A stretch of 64,000 nucleotides of DNA, from contig JAWZYU010000007.1 in the NCBI GenBank assembly GCA_038380435.1, positions 29,305,001 through 29,369,000 on the forward strand, read 5' to 3'. The position numbers were made by a program, and so were the translations under genes. Shown here piece after piece: positions 44,909 through 55,799 of the stretch (positions within the stretch are counted from its first letter, which is position 1; every line of letters begins with the position of its first letter). This DNA is from Ryuthela nishihirai (Eukaryota > Arthropoda > Arachnida > Araneae > Heptathelidae). Below the pieces are notes generated by a model, which ran no database searches, was not told the DNA's origin, and was given only the letters and a program-made list of their open reading frames with translations.

Positions 44909-45424
44909 TTACAATGATAACAAATCTCGTTCAGATTTAACAAGGCGGCATTGTGCTCCGTTTTCCTTTCTTAGAAATATTTTCCCATTTTTTACCCATA
45001 TATATTTGTATTGTTTTTCTATTTTGACTCTTCTTGCCTTGTGGAAGAGATCTCTATAAAATCTTGACAAATGTTCGTTGAGGTAGATTATATGCTTTTC
45101 ATTAACAATAGCTACATCTTTGGTATTCAGATCACGATGTCCTTTTACTTTGTCAAGAAAAGCATCTCGTAGGGCTCGGTCTTTAAACTTTGCTAAGATT
45201 GTACGTGGACGTGTTGAAGTCTCTTCCTTTTTACCAATTCTGAAACATTCCAGTACCTCTTGGGATTTAAAGTTAACATTTAGGAAATTAGCAATTTTCC
45301 CTACGATGTTCTTTGCATTTTCTTGTAATAATTCGGGTATACCTTGAATTTCTAAGTTGCACACATTGCTTTCCTGTTCCAAATCATTTACCCTTTCTGA
45401 TAAATTTTCGATCGTATTTTCCAA
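44909..45424 (-). CDS. LINE ORF1, C-terminal part (RNA-binding-like)
   Basis: 171 residues beginning in a coiled-coil stretch (ENTIENLSERVNDLEQE) followed by NVCNLEIQGIPE, which resembles the RRM-like domain of L1-type ORF1 proteins (family name transposase_22), with RPRTILAKFKDRALRDAF further on. Basic patches are present. The protein probably coats the element RNA. It lacks its own natural start: upstream sequence continues in another frame (45384-46004), so this is the second half of a frameshifted ORF1. Confidence 0.8.
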   Translation of the reverse strand: MENTIENLSERVNDLEQESNVCNLEIQGIPELLQENAKNIVGKIANFLNVNFKSQEVLECFRIGKKEETSTRPRTILAKFKDRALRDAFLDKVKGHRDLNTKDVAIVNEKHIIYLNEHLSRFYRDLFHKARRVKIEKQYKYIWVKNGKIFLRKENGAQCRLVKSERDLLSL

Positions 45425-46004
45425 ATTTCTGATTCTTAGCTAATAAATTCTTATTTTCATGTCTGCAGAGAACCAAGTCCTGAGTGACATTTTCAACCTT
45501 ATCTCGTAATTCATCATATTTTCCTGATAAAAAATCTAATGATTTGGTAAGTTCCACGATATTGTTCTTCAGGTCACCCATGCATTCAATCATTGCCTGT
45601 TTAACCGAATGGTATATTAAAGATTTAATTGATGCCATTTGTTCGGAACTGAAGCCTTGATCTCTCTCCAAGGATTCAGCGAAAGTCGAAGAAGCACCTG
45701 ACGCAGCATACACAATATCTTGCGACCTGGCAGGGGAAGCATCAGAAGACTTGCACTTCATACACTTCCATTTGTTTTTGCGTTCTGCAGAAAATTTGCG
45801 GAAGTTATCTTCTGTAATATTTGCACAATAGTAGTGAAATTGGCTTCTACAGGCCCCTTTACATCTGATGGAATCTGAGCGTTTGTCAGTCGTCTCTAGA
45901 ACTTTATTCCCACAGATAGCACACAAGCCTTCCATTGCTGAGGAATTTGCAAAGTTAGCACGACAAAAGTTAGTACAGCAAAGTAGGCACGCCGAGCTTA
46001 CCAA
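45384..46004 (-). CDS. LINE ORF1, N-terminal part (PHD-like finger)
   Basis: 206 residues. A Cys/His cluster at about residues 28-85 (CAICGNKV ... CKGACRSQFHYYC ... WKCMKC) has PHD-finger spacing, a feature of ORF1 proteins in some arthropod jockey/CR1 elements. A long helical stretch with heptad-like spacing follows (about 130-195). The frame then leaves the family pattern at residue ~195. A single extra T in an AAATTT tract near 45415-45435 would explain the shift to the downstream frame. Whether this is an inactivating mutation or a sequencing error cannot be judged from the sequence. Confidence 0.8.
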   Translation of the reverse strand: MVSSACLLCCTNFCRANFANSSAMEGLCAICGNKVLETTDKRSDSIRCKGACRSQFHYYCANITEDNFRKFSAERKNKWKCMKCKSSDASPARSQDIVYAASGASSTFAESLERDQGFSSEQMASIKSLIYHSVKQAMIECMGDLKNNIVELTKSLDFLSGKYDELRDKVENVTQDLVLCRHENKNLLAKNQKFGKYDRKFIRKGK

Positions 46005-46211
46005 CGTTAGGCTTAACTAAACGACTAGTTCAAAGTTGCAAAGATTTAATGAAGTAGTTCTCGAGATGGGCAAGAAAGATATCTAAGGAATTAAGCAAAT
46101 CTTTAAAACATTAAATATAAAGGTTTAAACTCACAGAGCGACGAATTATTATGCTATTAAGTGATATAATATAAGAGATATCAGAACCACATCCTGCTTT
46201 AACATTGCCAG

Positions 46212-47520
46212 ATTTCCAAAATTCAGTACTTTTGGCATTTCATTTTCAGCATCTCATACTTTTGACATTTCGTTTCCAGCATTCCATACTTTTAGAATTT
46301 CCTTTTCAGGATTCAGTACTTTTAGAATTTCCTTTTCAGGATTCAGTACTTTTAGAATTTTCCTTTTCAGGATTCAGTACTTTTAGAATTTCCTTTTCAG
46401 GATTCAGTACTTTTAGAATTTTCCTTTTCAGGATTCAGTACTTTTAGAATTTCCTTTTCAGGATTCAGTACTTTTAGAATTTTCCTTTTCAGGATTCAGT
46501 ACTTTTAGAATTTCCTTTTCAGGATTCAGTACTTTTAGAATTTTCCTTTTCAGGATTCAGTACTTTTAGAATTTCCTTTTCAGGATTCAGTACTTTTAGA
46601 ATTTCCTTTTCAGGATTCAGTACTTTTAGAATTTCCTTTTCAGGATTCGGTACTTTTAGAATTTTCCTTTTCAGGATTCAGTACTTTTAGAATTTCCTTT
46701 TCAGGATTCAGTACTTTTAGAATTTCCTTTTCAGGATTCAGTACTTTTAGAATTTCCTTTTCAGGATTCAGTACTTTTAGAATTTCCTTTTCAGGATTCA
46801 GTATTTTTAGAATTTCCTTTTCAGGATTCCGTACTTTTAGAATTTCCTTTTCAGGATTCAGTACTTTTAGAATTTTCCTTTTCAGGATTCAGTACTTTAA
46901 GAATTTCCTTTTCAGGATTCAGTACTTTTAGAATTTCCTTTTCAGGATTCAGTACTTTTAGAATTTCCTTTTCAGGATTCAGTACTTTTAGAATTTCCTT
47001 TTCAGGATTCGGTACTTTTATAATTTTCCTTTTCAGGATTCAGTACTTTTAGAATTTCCTTTTCAGGATTCAGTACTTTTAGAATTTCCTTTTCAGGATT
47101 CAGTACTTTTAGAATTTCCTTTTCAGGATTCAGTACTTTTAGAATTTCGTTTTCAGGATTCAGTACTTTTAGAATTTCCTTTTCAGGATTCAGTACTTTT
47201 AGAATTTTCCTTTTCAGGATTCAGTACTTTTAGAATTTTCCTTTTCAGGATTCAGTACTTTAAGAATTTCCTTTTCAGGATTCAGTACTTTTAGAATTTC
47301 CTTTTCAGGATTCCATACTTTTAGAATTTCCTTTTCAGGATTCAGTACTTTTTAGAATTTCCTTTTCAGGATTCAGTACTTTTAGAATTTCCTTTTCAGG
47401 ATTCAGTACTTTTAGAATTTCCTTTTCAGGATTCAGTACTTTTAGAATTTGATTTGCAGCATTCCATGATTTTATAATTTCATTTCCGGATTTCCATACT
47501 TTTTTAGCATTTGATTTTCA
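46212..47520. repeat. 30-bp minisatellite, ~40 units
   Basis: The unit is GGATTCAGTACTTTTAGAAT followed by TTCCTTTTCA (30 bp), with a frequent 31-bp form carrying an extra T. The first units next to the LINE and the last ones (after 47440) are more diverged (TTTTGGCATTTCATTTTCAG). No long coding frame results. 47520-48965 has no feature I recognise apart from AT-rich sequence. Confidence 0.95.
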
Positions 47521-48968
47521 GCATTCTTCAGTGTTGATCGTGTTTAACCGATTTCATTCAATTGTTTCTAATTCGACCCTTAAAAGTCAATGAACTTTTG
47601 CTTCCATGAGTGTATTGAGTATACTGAACCAAACTGATTTCGAAATCGGTTAAATCGTTAGCCAAGCAAATAAACTGACGTTAACTGCACTTGGTCGCAG
47701 TTAACAGCAATCCGTTAATAACAGTGAAAGTAGAAGAAACGGACATGAACAGACAAATATGGGAAAGCGGATTAAGAAGGCAGTTAAAATATCGAAAGGA
47801 CGGAAATTAGAAATGATCCATTTAAACGAAATGAAATTGTTGAAAAGTATTTGCAATAAATGGAATGTCGGCACAAAGACAACGTTAGAAGTAGCGGAAC
47901 AAACAACATGAGAATTAGGGCGAATGTTTGTGAAGATACGGAAAGAGAAGGAATGGGGAAAAGTTGTGGGAAAAAAATAACAGAAGAGACGGGACAAGAC
48001 GAAACGATTAGCTCAATTCTGATAAAAAAAGAATTTCGTTTTTAGCACCGGAAAAACAAAGAGAAGAACGCACGATGCAACGGGCCAAGGAAACGTAATT
48101 GGGAAATAGCTGCTGGTAAAGTTCGACTTTGCTCTAAATACTTTTCCGTCTTTGCACCGAAGGAAAATCAAGCAAAGAACGTTAAACCTAAAGGTGAGTG
48201 CGTCATCGGAGAAGGACGTCCCACTGCACGTGTGAAATTATTTTTCCCTCTTCACCTGCATGATGATGAGGTATGTATACTGGAAGGATAGAGGTCGTTC
48301 TCACTTCCGATGTCGTAAAGCAAAGGAATCACTGGAGAATGCCGAACAGTTCTGATGCCGCCGTAAATTGCGACGATTCTTGAGAAATGATGCAGAAGGA
48401 TTAGGAGAAGCTACATGATAGGGTTTCCAGGGTAAAAGTAATTGCCGAAGAGAAAAAAAAAACATTGGGTTTAGAATGGTACAAATGGATTCAAGCACTC
48501 TGATTCGTTATAGGTTGTTCAACAGGATATAACCGGATTTTTCGACCAATCAGATTTCAGTTTCTATGGTTACGCTTATTCATTTTAATCTTTCTATTTT
48601 AGCATTCTGTAACTGTTCTGTAGCGGAAATTTGCTCTTTCACAGGCCTGGCTTTGATGGTGAATACGTCTAATATGTATGCACATAATCAATATTACTCA
48701 GATGTTTATTTTTCAAACCGTAACTTATTATTTATTTTACTATTAAACTAATAAACTATTAAACATAAGACCATTAAATTTCATAACTATGACACTTCAT
48801 TGAATAATGAGAATTTATATATTTGATATGTAAAATATTTAAAATATTCTCCTGCTTTTCTTTATAGTTTTTGTATTGTTTTTAAATGAACGTGGTGTAG
48901 AAGGGCCTGGCCCTAACATCACCATGGGTGTTAGGTTTATAAGTAAATAAATAAATAAGTAAATAAGG

Positions 48969-49740
48969 TTGTTCTAGTTCTGAGACGGTTTTTCTTTTTA
49001 TCACACAATAGATTAAATGGCTAGGTGACAAGGATCCCAAAAAGTTTGGGTACCTAATAAGGCCATAATTCTTAGGGAACAGATGGAAGTCTCCTGTTAA
49101 GGCTGTAATTGTTAGGAAACATGTGGAAGTCTTCTGTTACGGCCATAATTGTTAGGGAAGAGATGGAGTCTCCTGTTAAGATCACAATTCTTAGGGAACA
49201 GATGGGAGTCTCCTGTTAAGATCACAATTCTTAGGGAACAGATGGGAGTCTCCTGTTAAGATCACAATTCTCAGGGAACAGATGGGAGTCTCCTGTTAAG
49301 GACATAATTGTTAGGGGACCAGATGGTAATCTTCTATTAAGGACATAATTTTTAGGGGACCAGATGGTAATCTCCTATTAAGGATATAATTTTTAGGGGA
49401 CCAGATGGTAGTCTCCTGTTAAGGATATAATTGTTAGGGGCCAGATGAAGTCTCCTTTTAAGATCATATTTTTTTGGGAACATATGGAAGTCTTCTGTTA
49501 AGGCCATTCAGCATGTTCTTTAACGTGCAGAAATTTCACACACCTGCAACTGAAAGACGGCAACTTTTAGAATCCCATCTGTATCCCCTTCCTCACCAAG
49601 AAAAAGAGTCAGCAGAGATCAATCTGAACAGAGTTGCGACTCGAATCTGGGAACATCGGATTTCGAATCTGGGAACATCGGATTTCGAATCTGATGTACT
49701 ATCCACTGAGCCAATACACGACTCAATGGGTTACGGTTAA
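48969..49740 (-). mobile_element. Old SINE-A whose middle has become tandem repeats
   Basis: The start GGTTGTTCTAGTTCTGAGAC and the ending (GTTCTTTAACGTGCAG, then AATCTGATGTACTATCCACT) are SINE-A tail and head, so the whole copy is recognisable but expanded. The normal middle segment of about 45 bp is repeated about ten times at 49050-49500. A second small duplication (TCTGGGAACATCGGATTTCG) occurs at 49640-49700. Confidence 0.75.
49050..49500. repeat. SINE-derived minisatellite, ~42-45 bp unit
   Basis: Each unit runs through ATTCTTAGGGAACAGATGG, then GAGTCTCCTGTTAAG, then a variable GATCACA or GGCCATA link. This corresponds to the SINE-A block GTTGGGAGACAGATGGTAGC and CTCCCGTCAAGGCCATC. Confidence 0.85.
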
Positions 49741-49757
49741 CTCGGATTTATTTAGTT

Positions 49758-50151
49758 TGGGTTGGGTTGTTTTCCTCTGAGCGGCACTTTTTTGCACACC
49801 ATGGGCTAAATGGCCAGGTCACATGGACCCCGAAGGCTCAGAGAAGGTTGGGGGAGGGGACCCACTGGAACAGCTGTTGGGAGACAGATGGTAGCCTCCC
49901 GTCAAGGCCATCCAGCGTGTTCTTTAACGTGCACAGGGTATGGCTCTCTCTCATATGGGGCCACGGCTTAACATCCCATCCGACGGACGGCGGCCTTTCC
50001 AAGCCCATCGGTGTCCCCTACTGACCGTGGGCAGGGCGGGGAATTTTGCGGAGATAAATCTCAACGCTGACCCAGCTGGGACTCGAACCTGGGAACTGCA
50101 GATTACGAGCCTGGCGCGCTACCGACTGAGCCACCCCCACCCCCGCCCCCC
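49758..50151 (-). mobile_element. SINE-A, full length, perfect target duplication
   Basis: Exact 13-bp repeats GATTTATTTAGTT lie at 49745-49757 and 50152-50164. The head has a small duplication (CCCCCACCCCCGCCCC). 50165-50460 has nothing I recognise. Confidence 0.95.
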
Positions 50152-50463
50152 GATTTATTTAGTTCAAACCGGTATTAATATTCTTACATTGCAAGATCGG
50201 TGAGTAATTATTTCGTCAGAATTTTTCTTAATTTTCAAACATTTGAAATATTTCTGGAAATCCTTTAAAAAATAGACATTAAGTAAAATAATGTATATTT
50301 ATGTATTTTGATATATTTGACAAAAGCAATTGAGGTGTATTTTATCATGCGTTTTATTGTGCTTTGAATATTCCAAGAGACCATAGAACTGCAAATAAAA
50401 ACAGTATAAATGCGATCCATAGTAAATACACAGATTTCCCGTAGAGATAGACTTCAAACATTA

Positions 50464-50706
50464 GTTAAAAGATTCTGAAAAAAATTCATCGCCGACATGG
50501 CGGGAATCGAACCCGCATCTCTCCAGATTCATACCAGAGCACGCAGCAGATGGTAGATTGCACCATGCATTGGACAAGGAAATTATTCTGAAATATTCTG
50601 AAAAATTTTCTTGTCCGATGCGTGGTGCAATGGTAGCGCGCTCTGGCATGAATGCGGGTTCGATTCCCGTTGTGTTGGCGATGAATTTTTTTCAGAATCT
50701 TTTAAC
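50464..50706. repeat. Inverted pair of tRNA-like units (large hairpin)
   Basis: The outer 30 bp (50464-50493 and 50677-50706) are exact inverted copies. Inside, each arm holds a tRNA-like sequence: on the plus strand TGGTGCAATGGTAGCGCGCT (A box) and GCGGGTTCGATTCCCG (B box) at 50624-50670; on the minus strand the same pattern with a few insertions at 50495-50575. The heads resemble neither SINE-A nor SINE-B, so this is a third pol III-derived family. The whole could fold as one hairpin of about 100-bp arms. Confidence 0.8.
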
Positions 50707-50998
50707 CAGTATAAATGCATTTTTTTTTTCAAATTGATGACATTCCTTGCTTTTGTGAGAATGCTAATAAGGGCAAAAGTGATTAAACCTCGTGCATATT
50801 TCACGCATTTTTTAAGAATTTGTTATAAAACTTCTAACGGAAGGGGGGAATTAACACTGGAATTAAAACCAGTCTCTTGGAATGTGGTTAGCTGCAGCGG
50901 CAGCATTTGTGTAAAAATATGTCAAAAAGCAATTGTTATGTGAGCTCTGCCATAACCGAATTCCGTTTTGCAAATCTTGAGTAAATTACCTTTAAAAA

Positions 50999-51381
50999 TG
51001 GGGCGGGGTTGGCTCAGTCGGTAGCGCGCCAGGCTCGTAATCTGTAGTTCCCAGGTTCGAGTCCCAGCTGGGTCAGCGTTGAGATTTATCTCCGCAAAAT
51101 TCCCAGCCCTGCCCACGGTCAGTAGGGGACACCGATGGGCTTGGAAAGGCCGCCGTCCGTCGGATGGGACGTTAAGCCGTGGCCCCGTGTGCGGGAGAGA
51201 CATACCCTGTGCACGTTAAAGAACACACTGGATGGCCTTGACGGGAGGCTACCATCTGTCTCCCAACAGCTGTTCCAGTGGATCCCCTCCCCCAACCTTC
51301 TCTGAGCCTTCGGGGTCCATGTGACCTGGCCATTTAGCCCATGGTGTGCATAAAAGTGCCGCTCAAAGGTAAAACAACCCA
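50999..51381 (+). mobile_element. SINE-A, full length, perfect target duplication
   Basis: Exact 11-bp repeats ACCTTTAAAAA lie at 50988-50998 and 51382-51392. 51393-51842 has no gene I recognise. Confidence 0.95.
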
Positions 51382-51842
51382 ACCTTTAAAAACAACGTTT
51401 CCTTTTCTAATAAGTTGTTTATTCCTTTTTTTTTTTAAAGTAAATTTGTACATTTTTTTGCAAATATTTCTGAAATGAAATTGAAGAAAAACCGAACCCC
51501 ATTAGGGTAAAATAAGTACTCTGCTCTTTCTTGGTAAAAGCACAAGATCGTGATTGTCTTATCTATTTCACTGTACATTAATAAAAGTTCGCTTTAAACA
51601 GAATCCCACTTTCATAAGACGATTGGCCAACAAACTATATTTCCTCTCCACTGGATTGAAGAAAGATGCAAAATTGAACTCTTCTTTGGATGCAATGGAC
51701 GAAATTCCGACCCACTTAAGTATAAACGAAAATGGAAAGTGGAAATTCTATCTCACTTAATCGACACTAAATATTAAAATAAGTCAAAAATTACTATACA
51801 GCAGTAATCATAGAAGACTCCAGTATTAAAGTAACATATCAA

Positions 51843-52090
51843 CAGGGCCAGATCTAAGGGGAGGGGGGAGCTAAGGGAGCAACCACCCCATCCCCTTCAG
51901 AATACTAGTAAGTTATAATAGGCCTAAAGTGATTAAACCTGCATATTTAACGCATTTCTGAAATTTTTTAAAACACCCCTAAAATGATGCAAAAACAGAA
52001 TGTTCACAGCCTCTTGTAACCCCTTTTACAGTTTTTCGGATCAATTGCATTGCTTGGTCTTCCCCTATTTCTTTCTAGATCGGGGTCCTG
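51843..52090. mobile_element. MITE family G
   Basis: The ends CAGGGCCAGATCTA and TAGATCGGGGTCCTG are inverted relatives. Flanking octamers CATATCAA and CATAGCAG match at six of eight positions, compatible with an aged hAT-type 8-bp target duplication. The left interior is G-rich. It shares a TTCAGAATACTAGTAAG word with the copy at 20739. No coding capacity. Confidence 0.6.
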
Positions 52091-52457
52091 CATAGCAGTA
52101 ATTTCTGAAATCATCTTGAACATCTAAAAATTCATCTTGAAAAAAATATTCTGAAATCATCAAAAAAAATTACTGGCATTTTACAAATTATGCAAATGGT
52201 TTTGAAATGTTACTTCTCTGTACAGCTGCCACACTACTGCCAACAATCCCCGTGAAATAAACTTTGCGTTGTTTATATATCACAATCAATTAATTTCCGG
52301 TCATCTCAATTCTTCAAAGAAAGGATCACATTAAAAAAATGTTTATTCTGTTTTTGGATAAACCAGAATTTCAAACAGTAATCTAAATTTTAAGCCTTGC
52401 ATTTTAATTGTCATGAGAGAGCATTACTTCTTATCCATATCCCTTTAATCCATTGCA

Positions 52458-52530
52458 GCATCAATTCATCGAAGTCAATTCATCCCGGTCAATTCGTTGC
52501 ACGTCAATTCATCTATGTCAATTCATTTCA
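52458..52530. repeat. Short tandem repeat, TCAATTCATC
   Basis: Five copies of GTCAATTCATC-like words spaced about 14-16 bp apart. 52095-52455 is otherwise featureless. Confidence 0.75.
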
Positions 52531-52614
52531 TCGCAACCTTTCTTTTTAAGATTTCCTCTCGAACACATTTAAGCTTTATCTTAATCCAGGACTCCTCGAT
52601 TGCATTCTCAAACG

Positions 52615-53919
52615 TACAGTCGCTCAAAAAAATATTCAAACACTATGGTTGATTACAAAATTCAGAAAAATATCTGGCAACGATTTTTTAGAAATGGGTG
52701 ATCTGGCAACCTTCGTGTCACGTGATTACAGAATTCAGGAAAAATATCTGAAGGAGAGGGAGCAGTTACCGTTCACAGCAAACTGGAGCGTGTGCAGTTA
52801 CTTCACACGTTCCAGTTTGCTGTGAACGGTAACTGCACACGCTCAACATTTCCGTGGGTGAGCCCACACGATCCAGGTCTTTGTGAGCTCACACGATCCA
52901 ATGTGCTGTGAACATTAACCGCAACCGCTCCAGTTTGCTGTGAACGGTAACTGCACACGCTCAATATTTCCGTGAGTGAGCCCACACGATCCAGGTCTTT
53001 GTGAGCTCACACGATCCAATGAGCTGTGAACATTAACCGCAACCGCTCCAGTTTGCTGTGAACGGTAACTGCACACGCTCAATATTTCCGTGAGTGAGCC
53101 CACACGATCCAGGTCTTTGTGAGCTCACACGATCCAATGTGCTGTGAACATTAACCGCAACCGCTCCAGTTTGCTGTGAATGGTAACTGCACACGCTCAA
53201 TATTTCCGTGAGTGAGCCCACACGATCCAGGTCTTTGTGAGCTCACACGATCCAATGTGCTGTGAACATTAACCGCAACCGCTCCAGTTTGCTGTGAACG
53301 GTAACTGCACACGCTCAATATTTCCGTGAGTGAGCCCACACGATCCAGGTCTTTGTGAGCTCACACGATCCAATGTGCTGTGAACATTAACCGCAACCGC
53401 TCCAGTTTGCTGTGAACGGTAACTGCACACGCTCAATATTTCCGTGAGTGAGCCCACACGATCCAGGTCTTTGTGAGCTCACACGATCCAATGTGCTGTG
53501 AACATTAACCGCAACCGCTCCAGTTTGCTGTGAACGGTAACTGCACACGCTCAATATTTCCGTGAGTGAGCCCACACGATCCAGGTCTTTGTGAGCTCAC
53601 ACGATCCAATGTGCTGTGAACATTAACCGCAACCGCTCCAGTTTGCTGTGAACGGTAACTGCACACGCTCCATATTCATTGCATTATATATTCATACGCA
53701 TTATATATATTAAAAAAGTATCCGAACACCATGGTTGATTACAGAATTCAGAAAAAATATCTGGCAACGTTTTTTTTTTAGAAATTAGTGATCTGGCAAC
53801 CTTCGTGTGCAGTACGTGAAGGTTGCCAAATCACTAATTTCTAAAAAAAAGTTGCCAGATACTTTTTTCTGAATTCTGTAATCAACCAGAGCATTCGGAT
53901 ACTTTTTTGAGCGACTGTA
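52615..53919. mobile_element. Foldback MITE (family M) with eight satellite units
   Basis: The ends TACAGTCGCTCAAAAAAATA (52615) and TTTTTTGAGCGACTGTA (ending 53919) are inverted and bordered by TA. The left end carries part of the CAGAATTCAG..ATCTGGCAACG module, then the satellite, then the CTCCATATTCATTGC module, then the large palindrome with TAGAAATTAGTGATCTGGCA arms (53765-53865). Compared with the copy at 23162 it has both palindromic cores, so that one may be internally deleted. Confidence 0.9.
52745..53670. repeat. 118-bp satellite, eight regular units
   Basis: Units start at intervals of 118 bp from 52815 onwards and are close to identical to the long units at 23222. The 93-bp short form seen there is absent here, so the two arrays expanded independently from the same unit. 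Minus-strand frames of about 62 codons are repeat artefacts. Confidence 0.95.
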
Positions 53920-53934
53920 CTAGATTTAACTTTT

Positions 53935-54478
53935 TTGAAATCTTTGATTTTTAAGTGTGTTTTTTTGCAGGCCAGGAGTGAAGAGAGGAAACACACACGG
54001 GCCATAGAGAGAGACAAAAATGAACCAGTCCATTTATATAGTGAGTTTTATATTTTTCACTTATTCGTTTGCTCTATATATTTCTTTCGAGCAAATGCAT
54101 TTTTTTTTATTTGGTTTCTGTTTCACAGTTTTTTGCACATTCTCCACGAACACGGAGTTTCTTTCCTGGGACACAAATTTTCATTTTCAGGGTCACCAAA
54201 TTGATTCCTCGTGCCAAAAAAAAAATTTATTTCCCAGACCACAAAATTTCTTCTCCGATCTGCAAAATTTCTTTCCCGCGCCATAATTCCAGAAACGAAC
54301 TCAGAAGTTCAAATTTTGGGGTTGACATGCCCAAGTCTTTGACTTACGGCACTGTCTTAGAAGACATATGTCATACAAGCCCTCAAGACAATGGGGCTAT
54401 AATCCAATGACTTCCTCTCATTCGATACTCCGCTGCCTGCAATATACGAAAAGTAAACTACCAAATTACAAATAAACA
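53935..54478. other. No gene supported
   Basis: A TTTTTTTGCAG splice-acceptor-like site near 53970 precedes a short open frame with no recognisable domain. Sequence to 54478 shows phenylalanine-rich frames from T-runs only. Confidence 0.3.
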
Positions 54479-54479
54479 A

Positions 54480-54975
54480 ATAAATACCGCCTCAATCAGC
54501 TGCTTGCCACAGGGGCGGGGGTGGCTCAGTCGGTAGCGCGCCAGGCTCGTAATCTGTAGTTCCCAGGTTCGAGTCCCAGCTGGGTCAGCGTTGAGATTTA
54601 TCTCTACAAAACTCCCCGTCCTGCCCACGGTTAGTAGGGGACACCGATGGGCTTGGAAAGGCCGCCGTCCGTCGGATGGGACGTTAAGCCGTGGCCCCGT
54701 GTGCGGGAGAGCCATACCCTGTGCACGTTAAAGAACACGCTGGATGGCCTTGACGGGAGGCTACCATCTGTCTCCCAACAGCTGTTCCAGTGGGTCCCCT
54801 CTCCCAACCTTCTCTGAGCCTTCGGGGTCCATGTGACCTGGCCATTTAGTCCATGGTGTGCAAAAAAGTGCCTCTCAGAGGTAAAACAACCCAACCCTGC
54901 TTGCCACAGAGGTCTGACAGGAGCCTGTCAGTTTATATGCCAAAGTAGAAGGTCTGAGAGGATGGCAGGAAACTG
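54480..54975 (-). mobile_element. SINE-B split by a SINE-A
   Basis: The tail (AATAAATACCGCCTCAATCA) and TGCTTGCCACAG are followed by a complete SINE-A, after which the SINE-B resumes at CTGCTTGCCACAGAGGTCTG and continues to GAGGATGGCAGGA. The tRNA-like head is missing. Confidence 0.92.
54513..54896 (+). mobile_element. SINE-A inserted in SINE-B
   Basis: The 13-bp sequence CTGCTTGCCACAG occurs on both sides (54500-54512 and 54897-54909). It occurs once in uninterrupted SINE-B copies, so it is a true target duplication. The relative age is SINE-B older than this SINE-A. Confidence 0.96.
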
Positions 54976-55153
54976 TATAAAATCTGGCAGATAATTATTA
55001 CTCACAACAATAATAATGCAGTAATAACAATAAATCCAACAATTTAATTCCGAATAATAGATGAATCTTTTCTCTCTGATGCCCATTGTTTCTCCGCCTT
55101 TTTCACCTATCTGCTTTAATGGCGAATTATATCAACAGACTCTTGTGCATGGG

Positions 55154-55372
55154 GAGGGCCGAATCTAGGAGGGGGGAGTGAGAGTCAAGGAGGCCATGCC
55201 CCCCCCTACACTAAATTAATGAGACAAAAATATTCAAAATAAATATATTAGCCGCATTTTTAAAGAAAATACCAAAAGTCACCATAACGAGGATAAAACG
55301 TTTATACCGATTCATTTCTACTCGACCTTGCCCCCCCCCCCCTCTTTATTCTTCTTTCTAGATCCTGACCTG
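55154..55372. mobile_element. MITE family G
   Basis: Left GAGGGCCGAATCTAGGAGGG and right TTCTAGATCCTGACCTG are imperfect inverted ends. The inside is G-rich on the left and C-rich on the right (C runs near 55200 and 55332). No coding capacity. 55373-55790 has no gene I recognise. Confidence 0.55.
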
Positions 55373-55799
55373 CAAATGAACTATCCATGGCGCAATTTAT
55401 TGCATCATTTTTTTAATAAAATTTACGATGAATTTTTTAAAGAATTTTTTTAAAAAACACTTTCAGTTAAAAAAAATAATCAATTACATCGAACCATTTC
55501 CCATTTTCGGAGATAGTTGGAGAATGCCAATTGACGACGTGTATTGTTTTTGTTTGCATAGCGAAAGCACCGGAAGTTAAACGAACGTGATTCGAGACAA
55601 TAGACGTAACATAGCGAGGACTTGAGACGAGGAAGAAAGAATGCTCCGAGAAATCCTTCAGTGTTTGTGAAGTCGCTTTCTCTTTCCCTCCCCTTCCAAC
55701 CACCAACCCCTCCCCACCTTTGCAACTCTTTACTTCCCCCTCCCCCTCATTCCGCAACCCCGTGCGCTAAAGAGCAGCGACCCTGGCCCAACCATGCCG

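Larger units (their letters stand above)
41625..46211 (-). mobile_element. Full-length jockey/CR1-like LINE
   Basis: The element reads 5' to 3' on the minus strand: about 200 bp of 5' leader, ORF1 (with a frameshift), ORF2, a 3' untranslated region of about 360 bp and a tail of ATT repeats at 41625-41642. A 9-bp duplication ATTTCCAAA flanks it (41616-41624 and 46212-46220). The domain order, ORF1 with a PHD-like finger and coiled region, then endonuclease and reverse transcriptase without RNase H, fits the jockey/CR1 group. The clade within that group is not settled by eye. Confidence 0.88.
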
